Shown: positions 20,001 to 26,529 of the stretch, piece after piece
Numbering within the stretch: the first letter of the stretch is position 1
Layout of the letters: each line of letters starts with the position of its first letter
Assembly: GCA_937928045.1 (NCBI GenBank)
Contig: CALFWO010000062.1
Span: 1-64,000, forward strand
Direction of reading: 5' to 3'
Source: an uncultured Saprospiraceae bacterium
GTDB lineage: Bacteria; Bacteroidota; Bacteroidia; Chitinophagales; Saprospiraceae
DNA: 64,000 nt
Translations under genes and position numbers: made by a program
The notes under the pieces: generated by a model
What the model saw: the letters and a program-made list of their open reading frames with translations, nothing else
The model's database searches: none
What the model was told of the DNA's origin: nothing

Positions 20001-20231
20001 AAAATCCAAGTATTCTCTCCGTATGGTCAAATCCTTTGGGAATCAAATAAATTGACTGATGAAGGTAAACCTGCCGAAGCCTGGGACGGAACTTACCAAG
20101 GAAAAATGTTGCCTCAAGATGTCTACGTTTGGAAGGCTTGGGGAATGTTTGGCGATGGAACGGTATGGCCCGGAGAAAAGCGTGATGACGGGAACTACAA
20201 AACGATTGGCTCTGTAATATTGCTCCGGTAA
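14067..20231 (+). CDS. Giant PKD-repeat surface protein with T9SS type B (CHU_C) sorting domain
   Basis: The protein has 2054 residues. A signal peptide (about 1-24) precedes an early PKD-like domain (WDFDGDGNIDAYGD) and Ig-like segments. Next come eight repeats built around P-x-G-G-x-W-x-x-x-x-G (for example PTGGTWSGIG, PFGGIWSGPG, PAGGVWSGDG), most followed by FDP..AG.GTH.I.Y. About nine PKD domains follow, marked by W-(D/N/I)-(F/L)-G-(D/N)-G (for example WDFGDGNTS, WDLGNGNTS, WIFGDGNSS). The end, from IPNGFSPEQG, is a CHU_C type B T9SS sorting domain. It is a cell-surface or released adhesin, probably exported with the adjacent PorP/SprF protein. ATG 14067 is the first of two adjacent ATGs. 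Confidence 0.93.
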   Translation: MMKFYTYFFITSFFLINSSNLDAQCNISISNTNPCAEELINFSVTNPNGTYGWDFDGDGNIDAYGDNVNYTFPQSGVDIIYIINLFQDNTLCESEQIVVLASPNPILGVVPGNAIIDDNLIRVCSPTPSATLQLINLSTTISIDANYTINWGDGITENYTPTNFGATGFITHNYADYGYYNLTFSTIANNGCFNAINYTFYNGSNPSVGLANPGNTVGLCAPATIEFPITNYQNNPVGTVYNVFIGGELIESYTQQNVPASFSYTFLETSCGLSTSTGNYTNAYDVQIEAINPCGSSQATIEPIEISTPPELEFSTDTPENGCEGIPITISNISTNINEIISGNPSTCESSLTPSWTITPGTSGTDWDIISGNTFGSDELVIVFNNSGEYIITMTINSPACGPANYSQLFNIINSPVAGSELTLNTNAGGGIDDSCIPSIGSFTNLSTGDSLAYNWQISPANGWNFENGSSETDENIEISFNESGDYHVTLTTSNICESSQWDTSIIIVETPLVDIGPFDSFCENGTLNIDQSDVNYNPQNGTITAYNWSFPGANPNSSTDPYPTGIFYDSPGNYSINLSVTNQCGTTSVNSTLEVQTPGNLIVDNNHLICQGSTPFQLFADPEGGTWSGNGVDINGIFSPTPNTVGQNTLVYSIETGACTLIDSVLVTVLEQPNANAGEDQFACLEDEPFLLTGGTPIGGTWSTNNSGVIIGDNAFDPTASGAGIYTIIYSYIDANGCEDEDEKTLIVTEHPDVEAGPDLSICENPNDVILTGFNPIGGVWSGPGVSPSGIFNVQQTNGQGTYELQYEYTDPNTGCTNLDSMLITVVENDTAQAGENLVFCLSDDPYILEDGIPTGGTWSGIGIDPSGNFFDPTLAGVGTHIINYTFGSGICETTDARVIIVNPIPNLTLPEDRMICVNHEIISLATVQPTGGTWIGPGIDSLSFNPTIAGIGLHNLIYQYGHPTSGCTAQDTLQLNVVDIPTIIVSDSAYCYQAGTVPLPMTTPFGGIWSGPGLVGTNTFDPILLGGPGTYEFNYSFTDQNSCVVSELINISIFAPQIIDAGPNDSICLFDGLLYLDQQTPAGGVWSGDGIVDSILGIFDPEIAGGGTHNISYSSGIGNCLVTDQKTIFVIDLTGIGTGGTAEFCEFESSSFLQATGPVGGIWSGPGIINSITGLFDPAQAGPGEHAIIYEYTDPIIGCSATANKVITVFPQTPSTFSASEVSCANETVQFINQTTDFENVYWDLGDGNTTIAHDPIHIYDSAATYLVQLITENEFGCKDSSSQNILIVNVPEPVFSLDTYVGCGPLAIEFSNQSTGYETTFNWDFGNGNTSSALFPDSQIYLAGILDDTTYYTTLEASNLCGTVSLLDSITVRPIPKANFAFYPEEPCSPMTVTFGNASFGSVENFYWDLGNGNTSTDTLPANQIYTTDTTTSFYDVLLVASNECGADSSIQTVEVIPADVRSFFTVSDDRGCQPFTVEFSNFATIGANIDWIFGDGNSSIALNPVHTFNDPGTYTVIQYATSDCGYDTSAIVIEVLPSPLVNFNNTNYVCLGEAITFNNTSQNTSGSVWDFGDGTGSTLTSPEHIYSAPGTYEVSLTGFSQFNQCPSTITGSVIVQGLPIAQFEPADQFGCAPFNALFNNNSINSEFYTWDFGDGNTSVDETVTHLFEDIGTYSVQLIATDTYGCSHDTSIINIMVHPTPSADFDFDQEALCSLPANIIFENLSEGAAGFIWDFGDDNSSFGNNPAHTYFEEGNYDISLIANNQYNCADTLIASIQISAPPVAAFEVIDHEGCSPLTVSFLNASDYGDKFVWNFGDGQSSELENPTVTFTDVGIHNAELIVSNNDLCFDTLQLASLVEVFPSVNASFDTENEQEGIQTGAYNFINTSTGASNYYWEFSDGSISNEINPEHRFETNGAQQIYLSASNEFGCQDDTLVSLTPDWIKGLFIPNGFSPEQGIGDVRLFKPAGIGLKEYKIQVFSPYGQILWESNKLTDEGKPAEAWDGTYQGKMLPQDVYVWKAWGMFGDGTVWPGEKRDDGNYKTIGSVILLR

Positions 20232-20242
20232 CTTTTATATTG

Positions 20243-20277
20243 ACCTATTATTTTTTATTAAATTGTGAATAATAGGT
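20243..20277 (+). terminator. Ten-bp inverted repeat after the giant surface protein gene
   Basis: ACCTATTATT (20243-20252) is the perfect reverse complement of AATAATAGGT (20268-20277), with a 15-base loop starting TTTT. It sits between the stop at 20231 and the next ATG at 20297, so it could be a weak terminator or a leader stem. Confidence 0.4.
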
Positions 20278-20296
20278 GATCATAAATATTTGACTT

Positions 20297-20902
20297 ATGC
20301 CAGATAATAATCCAGCAATAGAAGATTACATTGAAAAATTTCCGCAGTGGAAAAACGAACTCAAAAATTTGGTTAAAATCCTCAGAAAATCAAAGTTGGA
20401 AGAAACCATCAAATGGGGAATGCCAAACTTTTGTTTGAATGGTAAAATGGTATTTGGAATTGGTGCCTTTAAAAAACACTACGGCATTTGGTATTTTCAA
20501 GGTGCATTGTTGAAGGATACATCTAAAGTATTAAAGAATGCTCAACCTGGAAAAACTCAAGCGATGCGCCAATGGAAATTTAAGCATGGGGATGTACTTG
20601 ATGCCAAGTTAATACATGATTACAATACTGAGGCGATTGCAAATGAGAAAGCTGGCTTGCGGGTTGTTACCAAGAAAAGTAAACCAAAGCAAATAGCCAT
20701 GCCTTTTGAATTGGCAGATCATTTGAAAAGATACCCTTCTGATAAAAATAGATTTGAAGGCCTTACCAAAGGAAGACAAAACGAAATCAAAAATTATATT
20801 AACGAAGCCAAAAGGGAAAAAACGCGTTATGATCGTTTGGCTAAAAGCATGGATTTGTTGTTAGAAGGGAAAACACCGATGGATAAATATCGAAAATCTT
20901 AA
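20297..20902 (+). CDS. DUF1801 / YdeI family protein
   Basis: The 201-residue cytosolic protein has an N-terminal DUF1801 domain (about 15-115; phrases EETIKWGMPNFCLNGKMVF and HYGIWYFQGALL). A C-terminal YdeI/OmpD-associated region follows (about 130-195; MPFELADHLKRYPSDKNRFEGLTKGRQNE..YI..AKREKTR). Family members are related to frataxin-like folds and have been linked to surface charge or antimicrobial resistance in Firmicutes, but the molecular role is not established. It overlaps the convergent pxpC gene by 4 bases at the shared TTAA. Confidence 0.88.
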   Translation: MPDNNPAIEDYIEKFPQWKNELKNLVKILRKSKLEETIKWGMPNFCLNGKMVFGIGAFKKHYGIWYFQGALLKDTSKVLKNAQPGKTQAMRQWKFKHGDVLDAKLIHDYNTEAIANEKAGLRVVTKKSKPKQIAMPFELADHLKRYPSDKNRFEGLTKGRQNEIKNYINEAKREKTRYDRLAKSMDLLLEGKTPMDKYRKS

Positions 20903-21759
20903 GACCGAGCAGTGAGATGAAGTAAAAATTCTTGATTGGTTTTTAACTGAGCAAATTTATTAATACTCTTTTCAGGTAAGGTTAAAATTCTTGGATAACC
21001 TCCAGTCGTTTGAGCATCTCGCATAAGTACGATCAACTGTCCAGATGGTGTTAGTTGTATTGTTCCAGGAATCACAGGATTGGTTAAAATATTGAATTGA
21101 TTTTCCAAATATTTTGTACTTCCTTTTAGCGGATAGGCCATTCTATTTGCAGTCGGTAAGATTTGGAATGTTGTCTCAGTCAATCTAGCAATTTGCATTT
21201 CACTAAGCAATGAGAAATCAGGACCAGCTAAACATTCAATTACTTTATCGTTATTAAAAGGCTTTGACTTTAAATTAGCATTCAGCGTTCCTCGATTATT
21301 GCTCAGGTAATAGGCCTGTTTATCATTTTTCTCAAATCTCATTGAAGTACTTAGTCCAGCCACAGCACTGCATGCACAAAAAAAAGACTCTGCGATAAAA
21401 CCATTTTTAATTCCCAAATACAATAATTTTCCTTGGGTTATTTTTTGCAAGTTCAAAACATCACCAGCTTCGATTTCCAAAATCGATTTATTTATCGGAG
21501 CATCATTTAATTTTACTTCTACAGTAGCACCAGCCATGGCTACTTGGCAAGGCGCATTAAATTTCAAAACAGGCCCCATTTGAGTACACTCCAAAATCGG
21601 AGCATTCGCATTATTATTTAGCATTAAATTTACTCGTCTAGCAGAAGCACGGTCAAGGGCTCCGCCGTTTGGAATCGCGAGGTGTCGATATCCTTTTCTT
21701 CCCAAATCTTGCAAAGAAGTAAATAGTCCAGGTTTTATTATTTCCATTTCTCCTTCCAT
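20899..21759 (-). CDS. pxpC: 5-oxoprolinase subunit PxpC (KipA family)
   Basis: PxpC forms, with PxpA and PxpB, the prokaryotic ATP-dependent 5-oxoprolinase that opens 5-oxo-L-proline to glutamate. The 286-residue protein starts MEGEMEIIKPGLFTSLQDLGR, the KipA-family opening, and carries GGALDRASARRVN plus the terminal GGYPRILTLPE motif. It is the last gene of the leftward operon, one base after pxpB. Met5 (21747) is an equally good start. The domain is also called biotin-dependent carboxyltransferase-like (AHS2). Assignment is firm because all three subunits are adjacent. Confidence 0.93.
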   Translation of the reverse strand: MEGEMEIIKPGLFTSLQDLGRKGYRHLAIPNGGALDRASARRVNLMLNNNANAPILECTQMGPVLKFNAPCQVAMAGATVEVKLNDAPINKSILEIEAGDVLNLQKITQGKLLYLGIKNGFIAESFFCACSAVAGLSTSMRFEKNDKQAYYLSNNRGTLNANLKSKPFNNDKVIECLAGPDFSLLSEMQIARLTETTFQILPTANRMAYPLKGSTKYLENQFNILTNPVIPGTIQLTPSGQLIVLMRDAQTTGGYPRILTLPEKSINKFAQLKTNQEFLLHLTARS

Positions 21760-21760
21760 G

Positions 21761-22489
21761 CTATGTCTTTAATTTATAGGGAGAAAAATTATTGTTATAA
21801 ACGCTGGTTATGATTTCAGAAAACGTTCTGAGATCAATAGGTTTGAATTTGACTTGATCTCCCGGTTGAATAAAGCAAGGTGAAGGATTTTCTGCATCAA
21901 ACAGTTCTATTGGTGATCTTCCTATGAGATTCCATCCTCCTGGACTTACTTGGGGATATATTCCGGTTTGATTTCCAGCGATGCCAACTGCGCCTTTGGG
22001 AACTGATTGCCGAGGTGTTGATCTTCTTGGTAATTCCAGCCGTTTATCCATTCCACCGAGATATAAAAACCCTGGCAAGAACCCAAGGAAGTATACGCGA
22101 TAAATGACCTCTGAATGCCATTTAATCAGCTGAGCTAAATCTATGTTTTTTTGCTTGCAAAAAATGATGCTATCTTCGGCTACTTCTGGATGGTAGCAAA
22201 CTGGTATTTCCCAAAGATTAGAATCACGCTTAGCTAGGGAGTTAAAACTTTGATAGGTCACCTTCAATGTTTTCTCCAAATCATTAAAACTAATTTTCGC
22301 AGGATCATATCTTATGCAAAGACTCGCATAAGTCGTATTGGACTCGATGAACCAATCTTCAAATTTTTGATTGATCAAATGATCAAATTGCAATAAGTCT
22401 TCAGAAATTTCAGGATCTATTTTCTGCGGCCAATTGATCAAAGCATATTCATCGCCAAATTTTTCTATCCTAATTTTATAAATTCCCAT
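21761..22489 (-). CDS. pxpB: 5-oxoprolinase subunit PxpB (KipI family)
   Basis: The 242-residue protein is the second 5-oxoprolinase subunit (AHS1/KipI domain). Recognisable phrases include WEIPVCYHPE, the HSEVIYRVYFLGFLPGF segment, LPRRSTPRQSVPKGAVGIAG and GGWNLIGRSP near the C-terminus. In Bacillus the KipI homologue inhibits sporulation kinase KinA, but in this gene context the metabolic role applies. The start ATG 22487-22489 lies inside the last codons of pxpA (14-bp overlap), indicating translational coupling. Confidence 0.93.
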   Translation of the reverse strand: MGIYKIRIEKFGDEYALINWPQKIDPEISEDLLQFDHLINQKFEDWFIESNTTYASLCIRYDPAKISFNDLEKTLKVTYQSFNSLAKRDSNLWEIPVCYHPEVAEDSIIFCKQKNIDLAQLIKWHSEVIYRVYFLGFLPGFLYLGGMDKRLELPRRSTPRQSVPKGAVGIAGNQTGIYPQVSPGGWNLIGRSPIELFDAENPSPCFIQPGDQVKFKPIDLRTFSEIITSVYNNNFSPYKLKT

Positions 22490-23207
22490 CTATGAATTGT
22501 TCATTTATAAATTTTAAAATTTCAACCGAATTATTATGATCGCCATGTATACAAAAAGTCTTTGCTTTAATTTGCAATTCTTCCCCAGATATCGATAAGA
22601 TTGTTTGATTCTTAACCAGATTCTTAAACTGTTCAAAAACTTGCTCTTTGCTTTCTAGGACTGCACCGGCTTTTTTTCTAGAGACCAGCGATCCATCTGA
22701 ATTGTAGGTACGGTCTAGGAAGGCTTCGGTCCAAACTTTGCGGCCTTGAGATTTTACCGCAGTTTCCAATTTCGATTTTGCTGGGCAATAAATTATCCAA
22801 TGAGCGGGATAAATATTTAAAAGTTCAGCCACTTTATTTGCAAGGAATTGATCTTTTGCTAATTGATTGTAAAGCGCACCATGAAATTTCAAATGGTGAA
22901 TTTCCACTGCTTCACTTTCGGCAATCGCAACAAAATTATCAATTTGATCTTTTATACTGAATAACAGATTCTCTGTAGAAATTTCCATCACTATCCTTCC
23001 AAAATTTTCTCGATCTGGATAAGAAGGATGAATACCGATCAGTACATTATTTTGTTTTGCAAGTTGAATACATTCTGTGATGATACTATTATTTCCTGCA
23101 TGAGCACCACAAGCGATATTGGCAGATTGAATCAACGGCATGATCTGCTGCTCCACATTTTTTTCCTCACCTAAATCACAATTAATATTGTACGGAAATT
23201 TGCTCAT
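22476..23207 (-). CDS. pxpA: 5-oxoprolinase subunit PxpA (LamB/YcsF family)
   Basis: PxpA is the LamB/YcsF-family subunit of 5-oxoprolinase. I set the start at ATG 23205-23207 (MSKFPYNINCDLGEE), giving 243 residues and the family opening INCDLGE close to the N-terminus. The open frame reaches 23267, but that would overlap the preceding carrier gene. Motifs seen: SANIACGAHAGN, IGIHPSYPDRENFGR, HHLKFHGALYN, EAFLDRTYNSDGSLVSR and CIHGDH. It sits between the NRAMP-like carrier (8 bp upstream) and pxpB (overlap). Confidence 0.93.
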   Translation of the reverse strand: MSKFPYNINCDLGEEKNVEQQIMPLIQSANIACGAHAGNNSIITECIQLAKQNNVLIGIHPSYPDRENFGRIVMEISTENLLFSIKDQIDNFVAIAESEAVEIHHLKFHGALYNQLAKDQFLANKVAELLNIYPAHWIIYCPAKSKLETAVKSQGRKVWTEAFLDRTYNSDGSLVSRKKAGAVLESKEQVFEQFKNLVKNQTILSISGEELQIKAKTFCIHGDHNNSVEILKFINEQFIDGNL

Positions 23208-23215
23208 GCTAAAAT

Positions 23216-24430
23216 TTAGAATATTGCTCCGAAAACTTTGTACAAACCTTTGGCACCAAGAAAACAAGCGAATAGAAAAACTGAAAAACCGATCAAGTTT
23301 TGAAGTCGATTGTTTTTATGGACTCCTAAGATGTTTGACCTATTCATCACCCAAAGCAAAATCCCAGCAATAACTGGCAATAAAATCCCATTGGCAATTT
23401 GAGCGAAATGAATAATCTGAATTGGTTTAATATTTAGTAATGAGAATCCAACACCAAGCACAATAATTAAAAACCAAACTGCTCTAAATTTTGTGGACTT
23501 CAAATCATCTTCCCAATCAAAACATCCGGCGGCAACAAAAGATGCTGCAAGCGGAGCCGTGATCGCCGAGGTCAATCCTGCAGCGAACAAACCAATACCT
23601 AAAAAGTATTTTGAAAAACTGCCGAGCAAAGGTGATAATCCTTTTGCTAAATCTCCTGCATTGGAAATCTCTTGGCCTATCAAAGGAATCGCACAAAGTA
23701 CTACGCTGAGGCTCACGAGTCCTCCTAGCACTATCGAAAATCCAGTGTCAAACCGCATGGCTGAAAGGTCTTTAGCACCACTCCATTTTCTTTGGACCAA
23801 AGAAGCATGCAGAAATAAATTGTATGGTACCACAGTGGTACCAACTAACCCGAGCACCAGCAAAAGTGATCCTTCTGGACTTTGAAAAGTAAAAAGACCT
23901 TTAAAAATTTCTATTACATCCGGCTTGGTTAATATGGCTGTAATTATAAAAGTAATGCTCATGATAATTACCAGTGTAACCAAGCTTTTTTCAATCACTT
24001 TATAATCACCGATAAAAAGAATTATGCAAGCTAGAATGCCAAGCAAAATTACAATCACATTTGAATTCACGGAACCATCTGGAAAAAGCGCTTGGATTCC
24101 CAAAACTCCACCCGACAAATTTCCTGCTTCATAAGCTGCATTACCGACAACGATAGCCGAAAAAATTAAGCCTAAAACAATTTTCCTAATGACTGGATTT
24201 GGAAAAGAAGATTTAATTAATCCTGCCAGTCCTTTGCCAGAGATCAAACCAGCTCTTGCCGACATCTCTTGCAATGCAATGGTTGCAATGATGGAAATCA
24301 AAACGGCCCATAATAAAGCATAGCCAAAATTTACTCCAGCTAAAGTACAAGTGGTGACTGTCCCGGGACCAATAAACGCAGCCGCGACAAGTGCTCCTGG
24401 ACCAATATTTTTTAATTTCTCAAAAATCAT
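23216..24430 (-). CDS. NRAMP-fold carrier lacking canonical metal ligands (YcsG-like), in 5-oxoprolinase operon
   Basis: This is a 404-residue polytopic inner-membrane protein of the NRAMP family (LeuT fold, about 11 helices). In metal-transporting NRAMPs, helix 1 carries DPGN and helix 6 carries MPH. Here helix 1 reads G21-P-G-T24 and helix 6 reads V201-P-Y203-N, so the Asp, Asn, Met and His are all replaced. The frame and these codons were checked directly on the complement. In Bacillus subtilis the NRAMP-like ycsG also sits with ycsF/kipI/kipA. I infer an uptake carrier for 5-oxoproline or a related organic solute, not Mn/Fe. The start overlaps the DUF2891 stop by 4 bases (ATGA). Confidence 0.88.
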   Translation of the reverse strand: MIFEKLKNIGPGALVAAAFIGPGTVTTCTLAGVNFGYALLWAVLISIIATIALQEMSARAGLISGKGLAGLIKSSFPNPVIRKIVLGLIFSAIVVGNAAYEAGNLSGGVLGIQALFPDGSVNSNVIVILLGILACIILFIGDYKVIEKSLVTLVIIMSITFIITAILTKPDVIEIFKGLFTFQSPEGSLLLVLGLVGTTVVPYNLFLHASLVQRKWSGAKDLSAMRFDTGFSIVLGGLVSLSVVLCAIPLIGQEISNAGDLAKGLSPLLGSFSKYFLGIGLFAAGLTSAITAPLAASFVAAGCFDWEDDLKSTKFRAVWFLIIVLGVGFSLLNIKPIQIIHFAQIANGILLPVIAGILLWVMNRSNILGVHKNNRLQNLIGFSVFLFACFLGAKGLYKVFGAIF

Positions 24431-25548
24431 TCAGAACAAATTAAAGCGTATAAGGCAAAACTTGCGAGCCAATGTTCGCCGGCATAATCTCCATCGACAA
24501 CATTTCCAATTGAAAAATTAACGTGATTATTTGCGATGCTCTTGATAACGTTTTCATTTCCGAAGCCTTTTTTGGATAAACCATAAAGTACCCATGCTCG
24601 ACTAAAATTAACGCCATCCAAATGAACCAATTTGCCATCTGTTCGATCAGAAACTTGCCCAGGTTCTAAACTAAAGTTTTCATCATACAATTGCGGTAGA
24701 AAATCTCTTAGCCATCTTTCAAACTCTTTTTTCTCTAGGACCCTACTCATGATATCTGCTTCTTCCAAACATGGCGAAAGAAAATCATATCCACTGGGTT
24801 CCCAACTTATCGGACATTCCTTATCATTCAAGAACCAATCTTTTGCTCTTCTATTGATCAAGTTTAATAATTCTTTGTCGCCAGTTGTATTTGCGAAATC
24901 CCAAGCGAAGGAAATTCCGAAACCAGTATTGGTATGCTCTCCAACTCGAATAGGATAATACAACTTTGGTAAAAATTCTATGTATTTATTCCGAATTAAA
25001 TCTGTCAGCGGAGCTAAATTTTGGGACATTTTTTTGGCATCTTCATCTTCCCAAGTATGTAGAGATTCGGCCAGTTTTAACAACCAAGCCCAACCATAGG
25101 TTCTTTCGTAAGACTTGTTATGTTTTCCTTCAAAATATTTGATTTCATTTAAAATATTTTCTTTGGAGATATTCTCTAATAGTCTTTGGCGCACTTGACC
25201 AGCCTCTTTCATTTCTGGGAAACGCTTCAATAACTCCACTAACATCCAATGGCCATGAACTGAGGAGTGCCAATCAAAGCAACCATAAAAAGCGGGATGC
25301 AAAGCTTTTGGAGATTGCAGATTTTCTAGGCTTCCCAATACTTGTCCAAGTTTATTTGGAAATTCTTTTTGCATACATTTCAAAGGCAATTGGGCTAGAT
25401 GTTCCGCTTGCTCCAAAGTCAATTTTACCGGTTTAGAATTTGAAATAAGAGAACTGCTTTTGACTGGACTTGTTGCTGGACTTTTTTGTTCCTCTTTACA
25501 AGAAATAAAACAACAAAAAAGAAGGCACAATAGATAATGAACTTTCAT
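24427..25548 (-). CDS. DUF2891 lipoprotein, first gene of the 5-oxoprolinase operon
   Basis: The 373-residue protein has a lipoprotein signal (MKVHYLLCLLFCCFISCKEE, acylated at Cys17). The DUF2891 body begins with LPLKCMQKEFPNKLGQVL and has HPAFYGCFDWHSSVHGHW. The pattern of helices and aromatic/His-rich turns resembles alpha/alpha-barrel enzymes, but no activity is established for DUF2891. It heads the operon that continues with the NRAMP-like carrier and pxpABC, overlapping the carrier start by 4 bases, so a role in releasing or handling a pyroglutamate-containing substrate in the periplasm is a reasonable guess. Confidence 0.88.
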   Translation of the reverse strand: MKVHYLLCLLFCCFISCKEEQKSPATSPVKSSSLISNSKPVKLTLEQAEHLAQLPLKCMQKEFPNKLGQVLGSLENLQSPKALHPAFYGCFDWHSSVHGHWMLVELLKRFPEMKEAGQVRQRLLENISKENILNEIKYFEGKHNKSYERTYGWAWLLKLAESLHTWEDEDAKKMSQNLAPLTDLIRNKYIEFLPKLYYPIRVGEHTNTGFGISFAWDFANTTGDKELLNLINRRAKDWFLNDKECPISWEPSGYDFLSPCLEEADIMSRVLEKKEFERWLRDFLPQLYDENFSLEPGQVSDRTDGKLVHLDGVNFSRAWVLYGLSKKGFGNENVIKSIANNHVNFSIGNVVDGDYAGEHWLASFALYALICSE

Positions 25549-25752
25549 TCGTATTTGGATGTAAAATTTATTTGGAATCTGTTTGAAAGAATAAGATATG
25601 GGCTAAATATCCGAACTAATTTGAATTCTCATGATACAAATAAATTAAGGAATTCAGAAAAATATAATTGGTCTTGCAACCCTTTATTTAAAATAATCAT
25701 CTGATAAGTGAATGGCCCAGATAGGGTTAATACTCTAGAACTCCAATTAGTC

Positions 25753-25848
25753 AAATGAACAATTGATTTGTTTTGTGGATCTGCTCCGTGCCGATTTCCA
25801 AAAACCGAAAACTATTGATACTCCACATATCATTTCGATTGTTCATTT
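25753..25848. repeat. Inverted repeat pair enclosing a nested stem (possible structured RNA)
   Basis: AAATGAACAAT (25753-25763) and ATTGTTCATTT (25838-25848) are exact reverse complements, and pairing continues inward for three more base pairs including one wobble. TGTGGA and TCCACA form a second, nested pair in the enclosed segment. No transposase lies between the arms. Confidence 0.5.
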
Positions 25849-26096
25849 CTTTTCAGGCCCTCCGAAGGATATTATCCTACCTGAATAAGCTTTTTGGAAG
25901 CCATCCAAATATAATAGTCAGGATTCAAAATTAGAAAGAACTCTAGGAATTGGAAATCAGCTTTAATACAAGGCTGGTATTCTATTCGAATGCTATTACC
26001 AGCTTCGAAACTTGTGGGTCCCTCGCGGGGGAGGGGCCCTCTCTTTCAATTGTGACCATGAATATGCAGTTCAAGGGTTAATTTATATTTCGCAGT

Positions 26097-26125
26097 AGCA
26101 TCTGCAACGCTGCAGGTGCTTTTTT
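26097..26125 (+). terminator. Rho-independent terminator in the noncoding interval
   Basis: AGCATCTGC (26097-26105) pairs with GCAGGTGCT (26112-26120), with one G-U pair and loop AACGCT, and runs into TTTTTC. No plus-strand gene ends upstream within 700 bp, which implies a noncoding transcript. Confidence 0.65.
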
Positions 26126-26321
26126 CAGCTTATGGATTATTCAGACCCTTTGATTTATAGTGTATAATTCGCTAAAAACGAACCAGTTAAAGCAAATTTC
26201 TTATCAAAAGAAGCACAAAGGCATTTGATTCAAGTAAAAAGCGCTTCAATTTTTTTCAAATTTGCACTAAACCTATTGGTCGAAGCCTAAAAAACAGTTA
26301 ATTTCGCAGAAAATAACTGTC

Positions 26322-26486
26322 ATGGAAAGCAATTCTGAATCTAAGGTGAATCGTAAGACAATGTGGCTCCTTTTTTTGGTGTCGACTATAGCAACTGTTG
26401 GACTTTTGGTTTTTAATCCAACATGGTTTTGGGTTCCTTTACCTTTCATGTTGACTTACTTAGTATATGCGATGGACGTCGTATAA
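26322..26486 (+). CDS. 54-residue two-helix membrane protein
   Basis: ATG 26322 opens a 54-residue frame with a polar N-terminus (MESNSESKVNRKT) and two hydrophobic helices (about 14-32 and 36-51) separated by FNPTWFW, ending in MDVV. It stands 43 bp before the MscS gene on the same strand and probably shares its transcript. I do not recognise the family. The sequence looks real because it is hydrophobic throughout and positioned like an operon leader gene, but it could be a modulator of the channel or an unrelated small protein. Confidence 0.6.
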   Translation: MESNSESKVNRKTMWLLFLVSTIATVGLLVFNPTWFWVPLPFMLTYLVYAMDVV

Positions 26487-26529
26487 GTAGGAAAGCAATC
26501 ACTCCCAACGCTCTAAAGCAAATTCCCAT

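Larger units (their letters stand above)
25549..26321. other. Long noncoding interval with several inverted repeats and a G/C-rich patch
   Basis: No credible CDS was found. Visible structure includes a 14-bp stem (one wobble) between 25753-25766 and 25835-25848, with TGTGGA/TCCACA nested inside. A hairpin TTCAGG/CCTGAA (25852-25857 with 25880-25885) encloses the palindrome AGGATATTATCCT. GCTGGTA and TACCAGC form another pair near 25973-26010. There is a very G/C-rich patch at about 26018-26042, and a terminator at 26097-26125. On the minus strand this is also the 5' region of the DUF2891-pxp operon, so some of it may be a leader RNA. Confidence 0.5.

Noticed and set aside
23216-24430. MntH-type manganese transporter
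   Set aside because: The fold matches, but the metal-binding DPGN and MPH motifs are replaced and the gene sits in a 5-oxoprolinase operon.
25753-25848. Insertion sequence bounded by 11-bp inverted repeats
   Set aside because: The enclosed segment is under 80 bp, has no transposase or frame, and I see no target-site duplication. A folded RNA or cruciform is more likely.
25894-26050. Minus-strand frame of about 50 codons (phrases such as ADFQFLEFFLILNPDYY)
   Set aside because: It has no start codon near its beginning, overlaps several inverted repeats, and is short. I could not support it as a gene, though it may be the remnant of one.
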